From: Sideroxydans lithotrophicus
GTDB taxonomy: Bacteria; Pseudomonadota; Gammaproteobacteria; Burkholderiales; Gallionellaceae
Assembly (NCBI GenBank): GCA_020723185.1
Contig: DYJI01000005.1
Coordinates: 165,706-229,705, forward strand
Direction: 5' to 3'
Length of the DNA: 64,000 bases
The stretch's first letter is position 1. Each line of letters opens with the position of its first letter. Below, piece after piece: positions 1 to 8,647 of this stretch. Below the pieces are notes generated by a model, which worked only from the letters and a program-made list of their open reading frames with translations, was not told the origin of the DNA and made no database searches. A program made the translations under genes and the position numbers.

Positions 1-33
1 TGGGCGGCTGTGATTAAATGCGCGCCCTGAATT

Positions 34-108
34 GGGCGGTTAGCTCAGCGGTAGAGCACTGCCTTCACACGGCAGGGGTCACTGGTTCGAACCCAGTATC
101 GCCCACCA
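34..108 (+). tRNA. tRNA-Val (anticodon CAC)
   Basis: Full cloverleaf: the acceptor arm GGGCGGT pairs with ATCGCCC, the T arm carries GGTTCGAACCC, and the CCA end is encoded. The anticodon stem CTGCC/GGCAG encloses loop TTCACAC, giving anticodon CAC, which reads GTG. A -10-like TTAAAT (14-19) followed by GCGCGCCC lies just upstream, and a terminator follows directly. Confidence 0.95.
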
Positions 109-113
109 AATTG

Positions 114-144
114 AAAAGCCAGCAAGTTACCTTGCTGGCTTTTT
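114..144 (+). terminator. Intrinsic terminator after tRNA-Val(CAC)
   Basis: A 13-base arm starting AAAAGCCAGC, a TTAC loop and a matching arm ending in GGCTTTTT form a stable stem with a U-run. It starts 6 bases after the tRNA CCA end. Confidence 0.9.
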
Positions 145-172
145 CTTTGTCCGCTTCCCGTTAATTCTTTAT

Positions 173-201
173 TTGACATAATATACATTATGCGCAATAA
201 A
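173..201 (+). promoter_or_regulatory. Possible promoter with an embedded inverted repeat
   Basis: A perfect -35 box TTGACA (173-178) is followed after 17 bases by a weak -10 AATAAA (196-201). The inverted repeat CATAAT-ATAC-ATTATG (177-192) overlaps it and could be an operator. Transcription would run antisense into the 3' end of tatD, and no convincing gene lies downstream on this strand. The region 145-241 otherwise holds nothing recognisable. Confidence 0.25.
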
Positions 202-241
202 TAGGAATATGGGAAATGGCAGGATGCTCAGATTTGAGGCG

Positions 242-1006
242 TTATCTCAATTTAAACAGTCTGTTGAAGTTGTGGCTGGTAGCCAGCCCAACTTCGTCAA
301 CAGAGATATTGCGCAGTCTGGCGATCTCCTCGGCGACATGCTTCACGAAAGCCGGCTGATTGGTTTCGCCCCGATGCGGTGTCGGAGCCAGATATGGCGA
401 ATCCGTCTCAATCAAAATCTTGTCGAGCGGGATGTTCTGCGCGACTTCTTTGATGCTGGTCGCATTCTTAAAAGTCAATATGCCGGAAAACGAAATATAG
501 AAGCCCAGATCGATAGCAGCTTTGGCAACGTCCAGGCTCTCGGTGAAACAATGCATCACACCTCCGACCTCGCCGGCCTTTTCCTCAGCCATGATGCGCA
601 ATGTATCGTCCGCAGCCGACCGGGTGTGGATGATGAGCGGCTTTCCGCTTTCGCGCGAAGCGCGAATATGGGTGCGGAACCGCACTCGCTGCCATTCCAG
701 GTCGCCAGTTAGTCGGTAATAGTCCAGACCGGTTTCGCCGATCGCGATGACTTTGGGATGTTGGACCAATGCTACGAGTTGTGCCTGGTCAGGCTCTTCG
801 TCCAGCTCATAGTCGGGATGAACGCCTACGGAGGCATACAGATTGTCATGCGCCTCCGCCAGCGCCAATACAGCGGGGAAACTACTCAACTCGACCGACA
901 CGCACAGCGCGTGGCTCACCTGATTGTCCTTCATATTGACCAACAGCTCATCGAGCTGCTCGACCAAACCCGGGAAATTCAAATGACAATGGGAATCTAT
1001 GAACAT
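242..1006 (-). CDS. TatD-family metal-dependent hydrolase (YcfH-like)
   Basis: 254 residues, the usual length for TatD/YcfH nucleases. The TIM-barrel amidohydrolase signature HCHLNF is at residues 6-11 and supplies the first metal ligands. GETGLDYY near residue 91, IIHTR near 125 and ETDSPYL near 201 are the other family blocks. The family comprises Mg-dependent 3'-5' DNases/RNases, and the exact substrate here is unknown. The ATG lies 2 bases after the holB stop, so it is the last gene of the fab-tmk-holB operon. In many proteobacteria a pilZ gene sits between holB and tatD. It is absent here. Confidence 0.93.
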   Translation of the reverse strand: MFIDSHCHLNFPGLVEQLDELLVNMKDNQVSHALCVSVELSSFPAVLALAEAHDNLYASVGVHPDYELDEEPDQAQLVALVQHPKVIAIGETGLDYYRLTGDLEWQRVRFRTHIRASRESGKPLIIHTRSAADDTLRIMAEEKAGEVGGVMHCFTESLDVAKAAIDLGFYISFSGILTFKNATSIKEVAQNIPLDKILIETDSPYLAPTPHRGETNQPAFVKHVAEEIARLRNISVDEVGLATSHNFNRLFKLR

Positions 1007-1008
1007 GC

Positions 1009-2016
1009 TCAGGCAGTAAATAGCTGTCGATAGGACATCAAAAGGGACTCAAGGAAGAGTCTGGGATTGAGCGGATGGTAGGCAGCACGGCGCGCCTCCT
1101 GCAATTCCTTCTGGAACCTCAATAAGGCTTGCGTGGTGGTAGTTTGCGCCAATTTCTCCAACTCATTCGACCGCTCAGGAAAATAACGAACGGACCCGGC
1201 CAGTTTTGCCGAAGTCAGATCATGGCTCCATTGCTGCAGGCAATGGATGATGTGTACCGGGATCCCGCGTTGTAATTTTTCGGCCAGTGCCAATGCGTCC
1301 ATCCTTGATGGCTGGCGGATCGCCTCCAGCAAGGTAACACGCTCTTCGGCTCCCTCGCCAGACTCTGCCCAATCCAGAGCCTGCAACGGGGCGAAACCGG
1401 TTTGCGCCAACGCTTGCGCCGGGTTCTTTACCCCCTGTTGCGACAGCCATGTCGCACCGGCTTCCCTGGTAGGCGTGGCGACAGGGAATGCCAGACAGCG
1501 ACTGAGGATGGTAGGCAGCAGTTGTTGCGGCTTATGTGTGACCAACAGGAACAGCAACTTGTCAGTCGGCTCCTCCAGCGTCTTGAGCAAGGAGTTGGCT
1601 GCGTTATTGTTCATTGCTTCGGCGGGATAGACGACCACGACGCGATAACCGCCGCGGTGGGCAGAAAAATTGGCGAAGCCGGACAAAGCGCGTATCTGGT
1701 CGACCGAGATCTCACGCGATGGCTTTTTGCTGCTCGACTTTTCTTCTGCTTCATCGGAATTGGACAAGGCATCCGGTTGCACCAGACGGAAATCCGGGTG
1801 GCTTTCCTGCTCGAACCAGCGGCAAGCATCGCAACTTCCGCATGCCATGCCTTGAGCTGTCGGCGCATCACAGAGCAAAGACTGCGAGAAACTCAAAGCC
1901 AGATCTAGTTTTCCTATCCCCTGGGCGCCCTTCAGCAGCACGGCATGCGGCAACCTGCCACGCAAGTTGTGCAGCGCTTGCCATGATTCAGATTGCCACG
2001 GGTATAGTTGTTTCAT
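1009..2016 (-). CDS. holB: DNA polymerase III subunit delta'
   Basis: AAA+ clamp-loader subunit that with gamma/tau and delta opens the beta clamp. About 335 residues. The N-terminus MKQLYPWQ is followed by the P-loop-like GAQGIGKLDL, a four-cysteine zinc module (CDAP...CGSCDAC) and SRC at the sensor/arginine-finger position (LLPTILSRC). I take the ATG at 2016, one base after the tmk stop, instead of an ATG 21 bases upstream inside tmk. Homologues begin at this motif and the spacing implies coupling. It lies between tmk and tatD. Confidence 0.92.
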   Translation of the reverse strand: MKQLYPWQSESWQALHNLRGRLPHAVLLKGAQGIGKLDLALSFSQSLLCDAPTAQGMACGSCDACRWFEQESHPDFRLVQPDALSNSDEAEEKSSSKKPSREISVDQIRALSGFANFSAHRGGYRVVVVYPAEAMNNNAANSLLKTLEEPTDKLLFLLVTHKPQQLLPTILSRCLAFPVATPTREAGATWLSQQGVKNPAQALAQTGFAPLQALDWAESGEGAEERVTLLEAIRQPSRMDALALAEKLQRGIPVHIIHCLQQWSHDLTSAKLAGSVRYFPERSNELEKLAQTTTTQALLRFQKELQEARRAAYHPLNPRLFLESLLMSYRQLFTA

Positions 2017-2017
2017 A

Positions 2018-2626
2018 TCAGAGTGCTGCAAGCACATCCGAAAGTTGTAGCTGAACTTCTTTCAGCGACTTTTCAGCGCGTATCACAGCGTATCGTTCGG
2101 GAGTTTTCGCGACTCGTGCCAGATATGCCTGACGTACCTTGTCGAAGAACTCGCCTTGTTCACGCTCGAATTTATCCAGACTCGCATTATTGGACAAACG
2201 TTCTCTGGCCACTTCGATGGGAATATCGAACAACAAGGTAAGGTCTGGCTGCAGGTCGCCGTGCGTCCACTGTTCCAGTTGCTCCAGTTTAGAGACTGGT
2301 ACTCCCCTGCCCCCGCCCTGATAGGCAAAGCTGGCATCGCTGAAGCGGTCGGAGATGACCCAGGTACCGCGCTGCAATGCGGGGCGTATCACCTGCTCCA
2401 CGTGTTCGCGGCGCGAAGCGAACATCAGCATGGCTTCGGTTTCGGGATGCATGGATTCATGCAGCACCAGCTCACGCAGCTTCTCTCCCAGCGGCGTACC
2501 GCCCGGTTCACGCGTCACCAGCAGGTCGACACCACGTTCGCGCAGGGCATTGGCGAACCATTCCAGCCCGGTGCTCTTCCCTGCCCCGTCTACGCCCTCG
2601 AATGTGATGAATCTGGCTTTGTTCAT
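2018..2626 (-). CDS. tmk: Thymidylate kinase (dTMP kinase)
   Basis: 202 residues. The P-loop FEGVDGAGKST is at residues 9-19, followed by the DR(E)PGG-type motif TREPGGTPLG, and later SDRFSDASFAYQGGGRG, the DRY-like/LID block. It phosphorylates dTMP to dTDP in the cytoplasm, using ATP. The ATG shares its A with the mltG stop (TAATG), showing translational coupling. The tmk-holB order is conserved widely in proteobacteria. Confidence 0.96.
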   Translation of the reverse strand: MNKARFITFEGVDGAGKSTGLEWFANALRERGVDLLVTREPGGTPLGEKLRELVLHESMHPETEAMLMFASRREHVEQVIRPALQRGTWVISDRFSDASFAYQGGGRGVPVSKLEQLEQWTHGDLQPDLTLLFDIPIEVARERLSNNASLDKFEREQGEFFDKVRQAYLARVAKTPERYAVIRAEKSLKEVQLQLSDVLAAL

Positions 2627-3633
2627 TATCTCTTCAATTGGTATTGTCTGACTGCCTTGTTATGCTCTACCAGACTACGGGAGAAATGCGAACTGCCATC
2701 TCCTTTTGCCACGAAGTACAACTCTTTGCCCAGCGGGGCATGCATGGCCGCCTGGATGGACTCCAAGCCCGGCAATGCAATCGGCGTGGGCGGCAAGCCA
2801 TAGCGAGTATAGGTGTTGTAGGGCGTATCAGTAGTCAGATCACGTCGGCGCAGGTTACCGTCGAAGGTTTCCCCCATGCCGTAGATCACAGTCGGATCGG
2901 TCTGCAAACGCATGCGTTTTGCCAAGCGATTCAGGAATACGGTGGCGATCATGGGGCGATCACTGGCTTTGCCTGTTTCTTTCTCAATAATGGAGGCCAG
3001 TGTCAGCGCTTCATATGGAGTTTTGAGCGGACTCCCGGGATCCCGTTGCTGCCAAGCAGCCTCTAGATGGCGTTTCATGGTCTGATATGCTTGCCTGTAT
3101 ACGGTCAAGTCACTGGCTCCGGTCGTAAAGAAGTAGGTGTCAGGGAAAAACAGACCTTCGGCGGCAGTTTCACTCACCCCTATGCTTTTCAGCAGCTCGA
3201 CTTCGTTCATGCCCACACTGTCATGACTTATCTTTGGATGCGCATCAACCAGCTTGCGGAATTCCTTGAACGTGGTGCCCTCGATGATGCGGACCTGTAT
3301 CTGTCGCCGATCGGTCCTGCCCTCTATGAGCATCTCCAGCAAGCCGAATAACGAGACAGGTTGTTCAAGATAATAATTACCGAACTTAATCCGCTTTGCC
3401 TTGCCGGTCACACGAGCCAGCATCAAGAAAGACCCTTCGCTCCGAAGTACACCCGCCTGTTTTAATTTTTCGGCCGTATTCGCCAGAGTCCCTCCCTCCT
3501 CGATCTTGAATTCGATCGGCAGATTGTTCAAAGGCAGGTTCGAAAACAGCTGATAGCCAATAAATGCCAAAACCAAAGTCATGGCAAAGAACAGGGAACC
3601 GATTACATTCAGTGTGTTAGTTCTGCGCATCAT
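2626..3633 (-). CDS. mltG: Endolytic murein transglycosylase MltG (YceG-like)
   Basis: 335 residues. One N-terminal membrane helix (about residues 11-30) is followed by a periplasmic LysM-like segment and the YceG catalytic domain. The catalytic Glu is expected in the block LASIIEKETG. Family members cut nascent peptidoglycan glycan strands at the inner membrane and act as chain terminators. Two ATGs (3633 and 3630) are possible starts. The gene overlaps the end of pabC by about 17 bases and tmk by one base, the common pabC-mltG-tmk arrangement. Confidence 0.95.
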   Translation of the reverse strand: MMRRTNTLNVIGSLFFAMTLVLAFIGYQLFSNLPLNNLPIEFKIEEGGTLANTAEKLKQAGVLRSEGSFLMLARVTGKAKRIKFGNYYLEQPVSLFGLLEMLIEGRTDRRQIQVRIIEGTTFKEFRKLVDAHPKISHDSVGMNEVELLKSIGVSETAAEGLFFPDTYFFTTGASDLTVYRQAYQTMKRHLEAAWQQRDPGSPLKTPYEALTLASIIEKETGKASDRPMIATVFLNRLAKRMRLQTDPTVIYGMGETFDGNLRRRDLTTDTPYNTYTRYGLPPTPIALPGLESIQAAMHAPLGKELYFVAKGDGSSHFSRSLVEHNKAVRQYQLKR

Positions 3634-4423
3634 TCAACCACGACTGGATCGCCAGCGAGATCTTCCGCTGACTAAAGACTTTATCTTGCACTCTGGCGAC
3701 GGGCCACAGGCCGAACACGCTGTTCACCAGAAATATCTCGTCGGCTTGCAGCAGATCGTTCAAATTCAATCGAGCCACAGCGCATGAGACACCATGGTAT
3801 CCCGCCCAGGCGATCACGCGATCCCTTTGTACGCCAGCCACTCCGTTTTCCGACAGATCCGGTGTGGACAATCTTCCGTTGCTCACCGCGAACACATTGG
3901 AACGGGTTCCGGATATTACAAAGCCCGCTTCGTCCTCCAGCAACCCTTCGGCTGCGCCGGCGGCCTGACACTCGGCTGCTGCAAGGACGTTCTCCAGTCG
4001 GTTCAGATGCTTGATGCCCGCCAATCGCGGTTGACGGGAAAGCTTCAGGTCGCACAGATGGGGTTTGATACCGTCTGTATAGAAGGTGGCGTCATACACA
4101 GGTGCCGTGTGGAAGCTGACCACGCGCGTGGGACTGGAGCGTAACGGTGGCGCATAGCCGCGCTCCCCTAGCCCACGGGTCACCATGATCTTGGCAACAC
4201 CGCTTCCCGCCCCGGACAGCTGCGCTATTTCCTGCAGCACGACATCCTCACCGGGGCATGGGATCTGCAAGGCGTGACAATCGTGGCGCAGCTTTCCGAA
4301 ATGACGCGCCCAGCAAAATGGGCTTCCCTGCTGGACACGGAGTGTTCGAAACACGCCGTCGCCATAGGAAAGCCCTCGATCTGCTACTGCAATGGTATCA
4401 GCCGGTTCGCCGTTGACCAGCAT
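3617..4423 (-). CDS. pabC: Aminodeoxychorismate lyase
   Basis: Fold-type IV PLP enzyme, 268 residues, converting 4-amino-4-deoxychorismate to p-aminobenzoate and pyruvate for folate synthesis. Visible motifs: MLVNGE start, DRGLSYGDGVFRTLRV, the PLP lysine in GIKHLNRLENV, and ISGTRSNVF. I prefer the ATG at 4423 over the in-frame GTG three bases earlier, because family members start at this M-hydrophobic-NG motif. It follows fabF by about 14 bases. A related D-amino-acid aminotransferase is possible, but the fabF/mltG context supports PabC. Confidence 0.9.
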   Translation of the reverse strand: MLVNGEPADTIAVADRGLSYGDGVFRTLRVQQGSPFCWARHFGKLRHDCHALQIPCPGEDVVLQEIAQLSGAGSGVAKIMVTRGLGERGYAPPLRSSPTRVVSFHTAPVYDATFYTDGIKPHLCDLKLSRQPRLAGIKHLNRLENVLAAAECQAAGAAEGLLEDEAGFVISGTRSNVFAVSNGRLSTPDLSENGVAGVQRDRVIAWAGYHGVSCAVARLNLNDLLQADEIFLVNSVFGLWPVARVQDKVFSQRKISLAIQSWLNDAQN

Positions 4424-4437
4424 CACGGTCCAGGAAG

Positions 4438-5670
4438 TCAGACCTTACGGAACACCAAGGTGCCGTTAGTCCCGCCAAATCCGAAGTTGTTGTTCATCGC
4501 CACATCGATCCTCATGTCGCGCGCCGTATTGGCGCAGTAATCCAGATCGCATTCCGGATCCTGCTCGAAGATGTTGATGGTCGGTGGCGAGATCTGGTTA
4601 TGGATCGCCAGCACGGAGAACAGGGATTCGATACCGCCCGCACCACCCAGTAAGTGTCCGGTCATCGACTTGGTGGAGTTCACTACCAGCTTCTTGGCGT
4701 GATCGCCGAAGGCCGCCTTGATGGCATCGGATTCGTTCTTGTCGCCGAGCGGAGTAGATGTTCCATGCGCATTGACGTACTGCACGTCGCTTGCACCGAC
4801 ACCCGCATCGCGCATCGCATTCAACATGCTGCGCTTTGGACCATCCATGTTGGGTGCTGTGATGTGATAGGCATCCGCACTCATGCCGTATCCGGCCACC
4901 TCGGCATAGATTCTGGCACCACGCGCCTTGGCATGCTCATACTCTTCAAGCACCAGCACGCCCGCGCCTTCGCCCAACACGAAACCGTCGCGATCCTTGT
5001 CCCACGGACGGCTGGCTGTAGCCGGATCGTCATTGCGGGTGGATAGCGCGCGCGAAGCAGCAAAACCGCCTACCGCCAAGGGGCAAACGGTCGATTCGGC
5101 ACCACCGGCCACCATCACGTCAGCATCGCCATACTGGATCATGCGCATCGCTTCACCGATGCTGTGGGTTCCAGTAGTACAAGCAGAGACCACTGCGAAG
5201 TTCGGACCACGCAGACCGAACATGATGGAGAGATTGCCGGAGATCATGTTGATGATGGTTCCGGCAATGAAGAATGGGGATATCTTGCGCGGACCGCCGG
5301 CAAGATATTCGTTTTGAGTCTCTTCGATGGAAGGAAGACCACCGATACCGGAACTGACGCAAACACCGATACGATCGGCATTTGCTTCCGTCACCTCGAT
5401 CCCGCTGTCCTTGAAGGCCTCGATCCCGGCCGCCATGCCCAAGTGGATGAATCTATCCATCCGTCGGGCATCTTTCGCCGGGATATATTGCGTCGCATCG
5501 AAATCCTTGACTTCGCCAGCGATCTGGCTGGCCAGAGCGGAAGCATCGAATCGTGTGATCCGGGTGATCCCGGACTTGCCTGCCACGATGTTTTGCCATG
5601 TTGCGGCGACACCGTTACCTACGGGAGTGACCGCCCCGAGGCCGGTCACTACGACTCTTCGCTTAGTCAA
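4438..5670 (-). CDS. fabF: Beta-ketoacyl-ACP synthase II
   Basis: 410 residues, matching KAS II length. It catalyses condensation of malonyl-ACP with acyl-ACP in fatty-acid elongation. The active-site Cys is C164 in SACTTGTHS. The two catalytic histidines lie in NAHGTSTPLGD (about 304) and STKSMTGHLLGG (about 341), and the GFGGTN loop is near the C-terminus. The start codon is TTG at 5670, preceded by GGAG at 6-base spacing. It gives the family N-terminus (M)TKRRVVVTGLG. It lies 33 bases downstream of acpP. Confidence 0.97.
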   Translation of the reverse strand: MTKRRVVVTGLGAVTPVGNGVAATWQNIVAGKSGITRITRFDASALASQIAGEVKDFDATQYIPAKDARRMDRFIHLGMAAGIEAFKDSGIEVTEANADRIGVCVSSGIGGLPSIEETQNEYLAGGPRKISPFFIAGTIINMISGNLSIMFGLRGPNFAVVSACTTGTHSIGEAMRMIQYGDADVMVAGGAESTVCPLAVGGFAASRALSTRNDDPATASRPWDKDRDGFVLGEGAGVLVLEEYEHAKARGARIYAEVAGYGMSADAYHITAPNMDGPKRSMLNAMRDAGVGASDVQYVNAHGTSTPLGDKNESDAIKAAFGDHAKKLVVNSTKSMTGHLLGGAGGIESLFSVLAIHNQISPPTINIFEQDPECDLDYCANTARDMRIDVAMNNNFGFGGTNGTLVFRKV

Positions 5671-5703
5671 ACTGGACTCCGATGATATTTTGGATGATAG
5701 GGA

Positions 5704-5940
5704 TTACTTGGAATGCGCGTTGACGTAGTCCAGCGCTTGCTGAACGGTAGTGATCTTTTCTGCGTCTTCGTCAGGAATCTCAACGCCGAATTCCTCTTCC
5801 AGCGCCATCACCAGTTCAACCGTGTCCAAAGAGTCTGCGCCCAGATCGTTCACAAAGGACGATTCGTTCTTGATCTCAGACTCGTTCACGCCCAATTGTT
5901 CTGCGACGATTTTTCTAACGCGTTGTTCGTTGTTGGACAT
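5704..5940 (-). CDS. acpP: Acyl carrier protein
   Basis: 78 residues and very acidic, like housekeeping ACPs. The phosphopantetheine attachment serine is S37 in the motif [10 protein letters not shown]. It carries growing acyl chains for FabD/F/G/H, PlsX and other enzymes. I choose the ATG at 5940 because GGGAG lies 7 bases before it. An ATG two codons earlier would be only one base from that site. A promoter-like pair lies just upstream, between fabG and acpP. Confidence 0.98.
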   Translation of the reverse strand: MSNNEQRVRKIVAEQLGVNESEIKNESSFVNDLGADSLDTVELVMALEEEFGVEIPDEDAEKITTVQQALDYVNAHSK

Positions 5941-5980
5941 TGTCATACTCCCATTTAGTTAATGTATAAAAAACGCGGGC

Positions 5981-6008
5981 ATTCTACCAAACTCGCGCCG
6001 AATTCCAA
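5981..6008 (-). promoter_or_regulatory. Putative acpP promoter
   Basis: On the minus strand, TTGGAA (6003-6008) and TAGAAT (5981-5986) are separated by 16 bases and followed by the discriminator GCCCGCG. An internal promoter ahead of acpP fits the need for high ACP expression and is known in E. coli. Confidence 0.5.
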
Positions 6009-6016
6009 ACTACCGC

Positions 6017-6760
6017 TTACTCCATGTACATGCCGCCATTGACATGCACTGTTGTTCCCGTGATATAGGCAGCGCCCGGCCCCGCCAGGAATGCCACTGT
6101 CGCTGCGATATCTTCTGGTGTCCCCAGCCGTTTCAACGGCACATGCTCGACCAGCTTGGCGCGCTGCTCGTCGCCGAGCGCCTGCGTCATGTCAGTGTCA
6201 ATGAACCCCGGTGCCACGCAGTTCACGGTGATGTTGCGGCTGCCGATCTCCTGCGCCAGTGATTTGCTGAAGCCGACCATGCCAGCCTTGGAAGCTGAAT
6301 AGTTGGTCTGGCCGGGATTGCCGCTGCTGCCCACCACCGATGAGATGTTGATGATGCGGCCCGCACGTGCCTTCATCATCGCGCGCAGCACTGCGCGGGA
6401 CAGGCGAAACACGGATTTAAGGTTGGTGGCCAAGACTTCATCCCACTCCTCTTCGCTCATGCGCGCCAGCAGGTTGTCCTTGGTGATGCCTGCATTGTTG
6501 ACCAGGATGGTGACTTCGCCGAATTGCTTGCGCAGGGTGTCCAGCACCAGATCGATCTGTGCAGCGTCGTTCACATTCAGCGCCATACCAGTGCCAGACA
6601 CACCCGCCACGGCAAGATATTCGCTAATCGTCTGAGCTCCCTTGTCGCTGGTGGCCGTACCGATCACGGTCGCTCCCTGCTTACCCAGCTCCAGAGCGAT
6701 AGCTTGTCCGATGCCGCGCGATGCGCCGGTAACCAGGGCGATCTGTCCTTGCAATGTCAT
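6017..6760 (-). CDS. fabG: 3-oxoacyl-ACP reductase
   Basis: 247-residue short-chain dehydrogenase that reduces beta-ketoacyl-ACP with NADPH. The cofactor motif TGASRGIG is at residues 11-18 and NNAG at 88-91. The catalytic residues are S141, Y154 and K158 (YSASK). The C-terminal HVNGGMYME block is typical of FabG. GGGGGAG precedes the ATG. It is placed between fabD and acpP, as in most proteobacteria. Confidence 0.97.
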   Translation of the reverse strand: MTLQGQIALVTGASRGIGQAIALELGKQGATVIGTATSDKGAQTISEYLAVAGVSGTGMALNVNDAAQIDLVLDTLRKQFGEVTILVNNAGITKDNLLARMSEEEWDEVLATNLKSVFRLSRAVLRAMMKARAGRIINISSVVGSSGNPGQTNYSASKAGMVGFSKSLAQEIGSRNITVNCVAPGFIDTDMTQALGDEQRAKLVEHVPLKRLGTPEDIAATVAFLAGPGAAYITGTTVHVNGGMYME

Positions 6761-6770
6761 AACTCCCCCT

Positions 6771-7703
6771 TTATGCGAGTGCGGCCAAAGCTGCCTTCAG
6801 CGCTTCGCCGTCGTTGATGGCCATGGCCTGCTGATTGGTGTCGATGCGTTTGTTCAAGCCGGCCAATACCTTGCCCGGCGCGCATTCCACGTTATGCGTG
6901 ATGCCCTGCTTACCGAATGCCTGAACCGTCTCGACCCAGCGCACCGGCGAGTACAACTGGCGTACCAGCGCATCCTTGATCCTCGCAGCATCGTTATAGG
7001 CGGCGACATCGGCATTATGCAGGACCGGGACGGCAGGTGTTGTGACCGTCACACCCGCCAGATAGGAACTCAACTTCCGGGCTGCTCCCTGCAACAGACT
7101 GCAATGCGACGGCACGCTCATCGGCAGCATCAAGGCACGCTTGGCACCCTTGGCCTTGGCCAGCTCCATGCCGCGCTCGACTGCCGAGCGGTTGCCCGCG
7201 ATCACCACCTGCCCCGGAGAGTTGTAGTTCACGGCTTCCAGCACTTCACCCTGCGCACCTTCGGCACAGACTGCGCGCACAGCCTCATCCTCCAAGCCGA
7301 GGATGGCGGCGATACCGCCCACGCCTTCCGGCACGGCTTCCTGCATGCACTGCGCGCGGTAGCGCACCAAGGGCAAGGCATCGGCAAAAGTCAAAGCGCC
7401 CGCAGCGACCAGCGCTGTATATTCGCCCAGACTGTGACCGGCCATCATGACCGGCTGGGTGCCGAGCTGCGATTCCCACGCACGATAGACCGCCACACCG
7501 GCGGTCAGCATGATGGGTTGCGTGTTGACCGTGGCATTCAGTTCTGCGTCTTCACCTTCAGCGACCAGCTGCCACAGATCCTGCTTGAGCACATCCGAAG
7601 CTTCTGCGAAGGTATCGCGCACGGCTATGAAGTCCGCATAACCATTCATCATGCCACGCGACTGGGAACCCTGACCGGGGAATACGAAAGCGAAACGAGC
7701 CAT
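6771..7703 (-). CDS. fabD: Malonyl-CoA:ACP transacylase
   Basis: 310 residues. The N-terminal FPGQGSQ motif is present, and the nucleophile is S91 in GHSLGEY. The partner His lies in the SVPSHCSLL block (about 200). It transfers malonyl groups from CoA to ACP to supply FabH and FabF. It lies 10 bases ahead of fabG and 11 bases after fabH. Confidence 0.97.
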   Translation of the reverse strand: MARFAFVFPGQGSQSRGMMNGYADFIAVRDTFAEASDVLKQDLWQLVAEGEDAELNATVNTQPIMLTAGVAVYRAWESQLGTQPVMMAGHSLGEYTALVAAGALTFADALPLVRYRAQCMQEAVPEGVGGIAAILGLEDEAVRAVCAEGAQGEVLEAVNYNSPGQVVIAGNRSAVERGMELAKAKGAKRALMLPMSVPSHCSLLQGAARKLSSYLAGVTVTTPAVPVLHNADVAAYNDAARIKDALVRQLYSPVRWVETVQAFGKQGITHNVECAPGKVLAGLNKRIDTNQQAMAINDGEALKAALAALA

Positions 7704-7714
7704 TTATATAAGTC

Positions 7715-8647
7715 CTACCACTTGATGAGTACTGCGCCCCAGGTGAACCCGCCACCAACGGCTTCAATGAGAATGTTCTGGCCAGACTTGATGCTTCCGG
7801 CGCGCACTGCGACATCCAGTGCCAACGGGATGGATGCGGCCGATGTGTTGCCATGCAAACCGACAGTCTGCACGACCTTATCCATGGACAACCCCAGCTT
7901 CTTGGCCGTCGCTTCGATGATGCGGATGTTGGCTTGGTGCGGCACTAACCAGTCGATATCGGTACCGGCAAGCCCCTGCTCTTCCAGCAGCTCCTCAACA
8001 ACATCACTTAATACCTTGACTGCAAACTTGAATACAGACTGCCCGTCCATGGAAATCTTGGGATCTGCCTTGAGCATCTCACGATGACGACCATCTGCAT
8101 GCAACTTGGCACCGACGATGCCAGGCTCCTCGGAAGCACGCAAAACGACAGCCCCTGCCCCATCCCCGAACAGCACACAGGTCGTGCGATCGTTCCAGTC
8201 CAGCATGCGCGACAACACTTCGGCCCCGACGACCAGAACGGTTTTTGCCTGGCCACCACGGATATACAGGTCGGCCGTATTCAATGCGTACACGAATCCG
8301 CCACAGACTGCCTGCACATCGAAGGCCGGGGAGCCGTTTCGAATACCCAGCTTGTCTTGCAGGATACAGGCCGTACTCGGGAATGGCATGTCCGGCGACG
8401 TCGTTGCGACGATGACGAGGTCTATCTCGTCAGCCAGAATACCTGCCGCTTCGATCGCTTTGAGACTGGCCTGACAGGCCAGATCGCTGGACAACTCCCC
8501 GTCTGCCGCCACATGGCGCTCGGAGATACCGCTACGGGAGAATATCCAGTCATGCGATGTATCGACCATCTTCTCGAGATCGAAGTTGGTCACCGTCCTG
8601 GCAGGCAGGTAACTTCCTGTGCCGATGATTCTGGAATAAGTCTTCAA
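7715..8647 (-). CDS. fabH: Beta-ketoacyl-ACP synthase III
   Basis: 310 residues. It starts fatty-acid synthesis by condensing acetyl-CoA with malonyl-ACP. Catalytic Cys is C115 in [11 protein letters not shown]. The His and Asn blocks are VPHQANIRI and [12 protein letters not shown]. The start is a TTG at 8647 that overlaps the plsX stop as TTGA. It gives (M)[14 protein letters not shown], aligned with the family N-terminus. Upstream ATGs would put 24 or more extra residues inside plsX. A strong GGAGGGGAGG site lies in the 3' end of plsX. Confidence 0.95.
   Translation of the reverse strand: MKTYSRIIGTGSYLPARTVTNFDLEKMVDTSHDWIFSRSGISERHVAADGELSSDLACQASLKAIEAAGILADEIDLVIVATTSPDMPFPSTACILQDKLGIRNGSPAFDVQAVCGGFVYALNTADLYIRGGQAKTVLVVGAEVLSRMLDWNDRTTCVLFGDGAGAVVLRASEEPGIVGAKLHADGRHREMLKADPKISMDGQSVFKFAVKVLSDVVEELLEEQGLAGTDIDWLVPHQANIRIIEATAKKLGLSMDKVVQTVGLHGNTSAASIPLALDVAVRAGSIKSGQNILIEAVGGGFTWGAVLIKW

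Noticed and set aside
209..712. 167-codon plus-strand frame opposite tatD
   Set aside because: It lies wholly antisense to a strongly conserved TatD gene and has no family resemblance.
758..1033. Plus-strand frame over the tatD/holB junction
   Set aside because: Shadow of two conserved minus-strand genes.
6642..8087. 481-codon plus-strand frame opposite fabD and fabH
   Set aside because: Long antisense frame caused by GC-rich codon bias. Its His/Gln/Arg-rich translation resembles no family.
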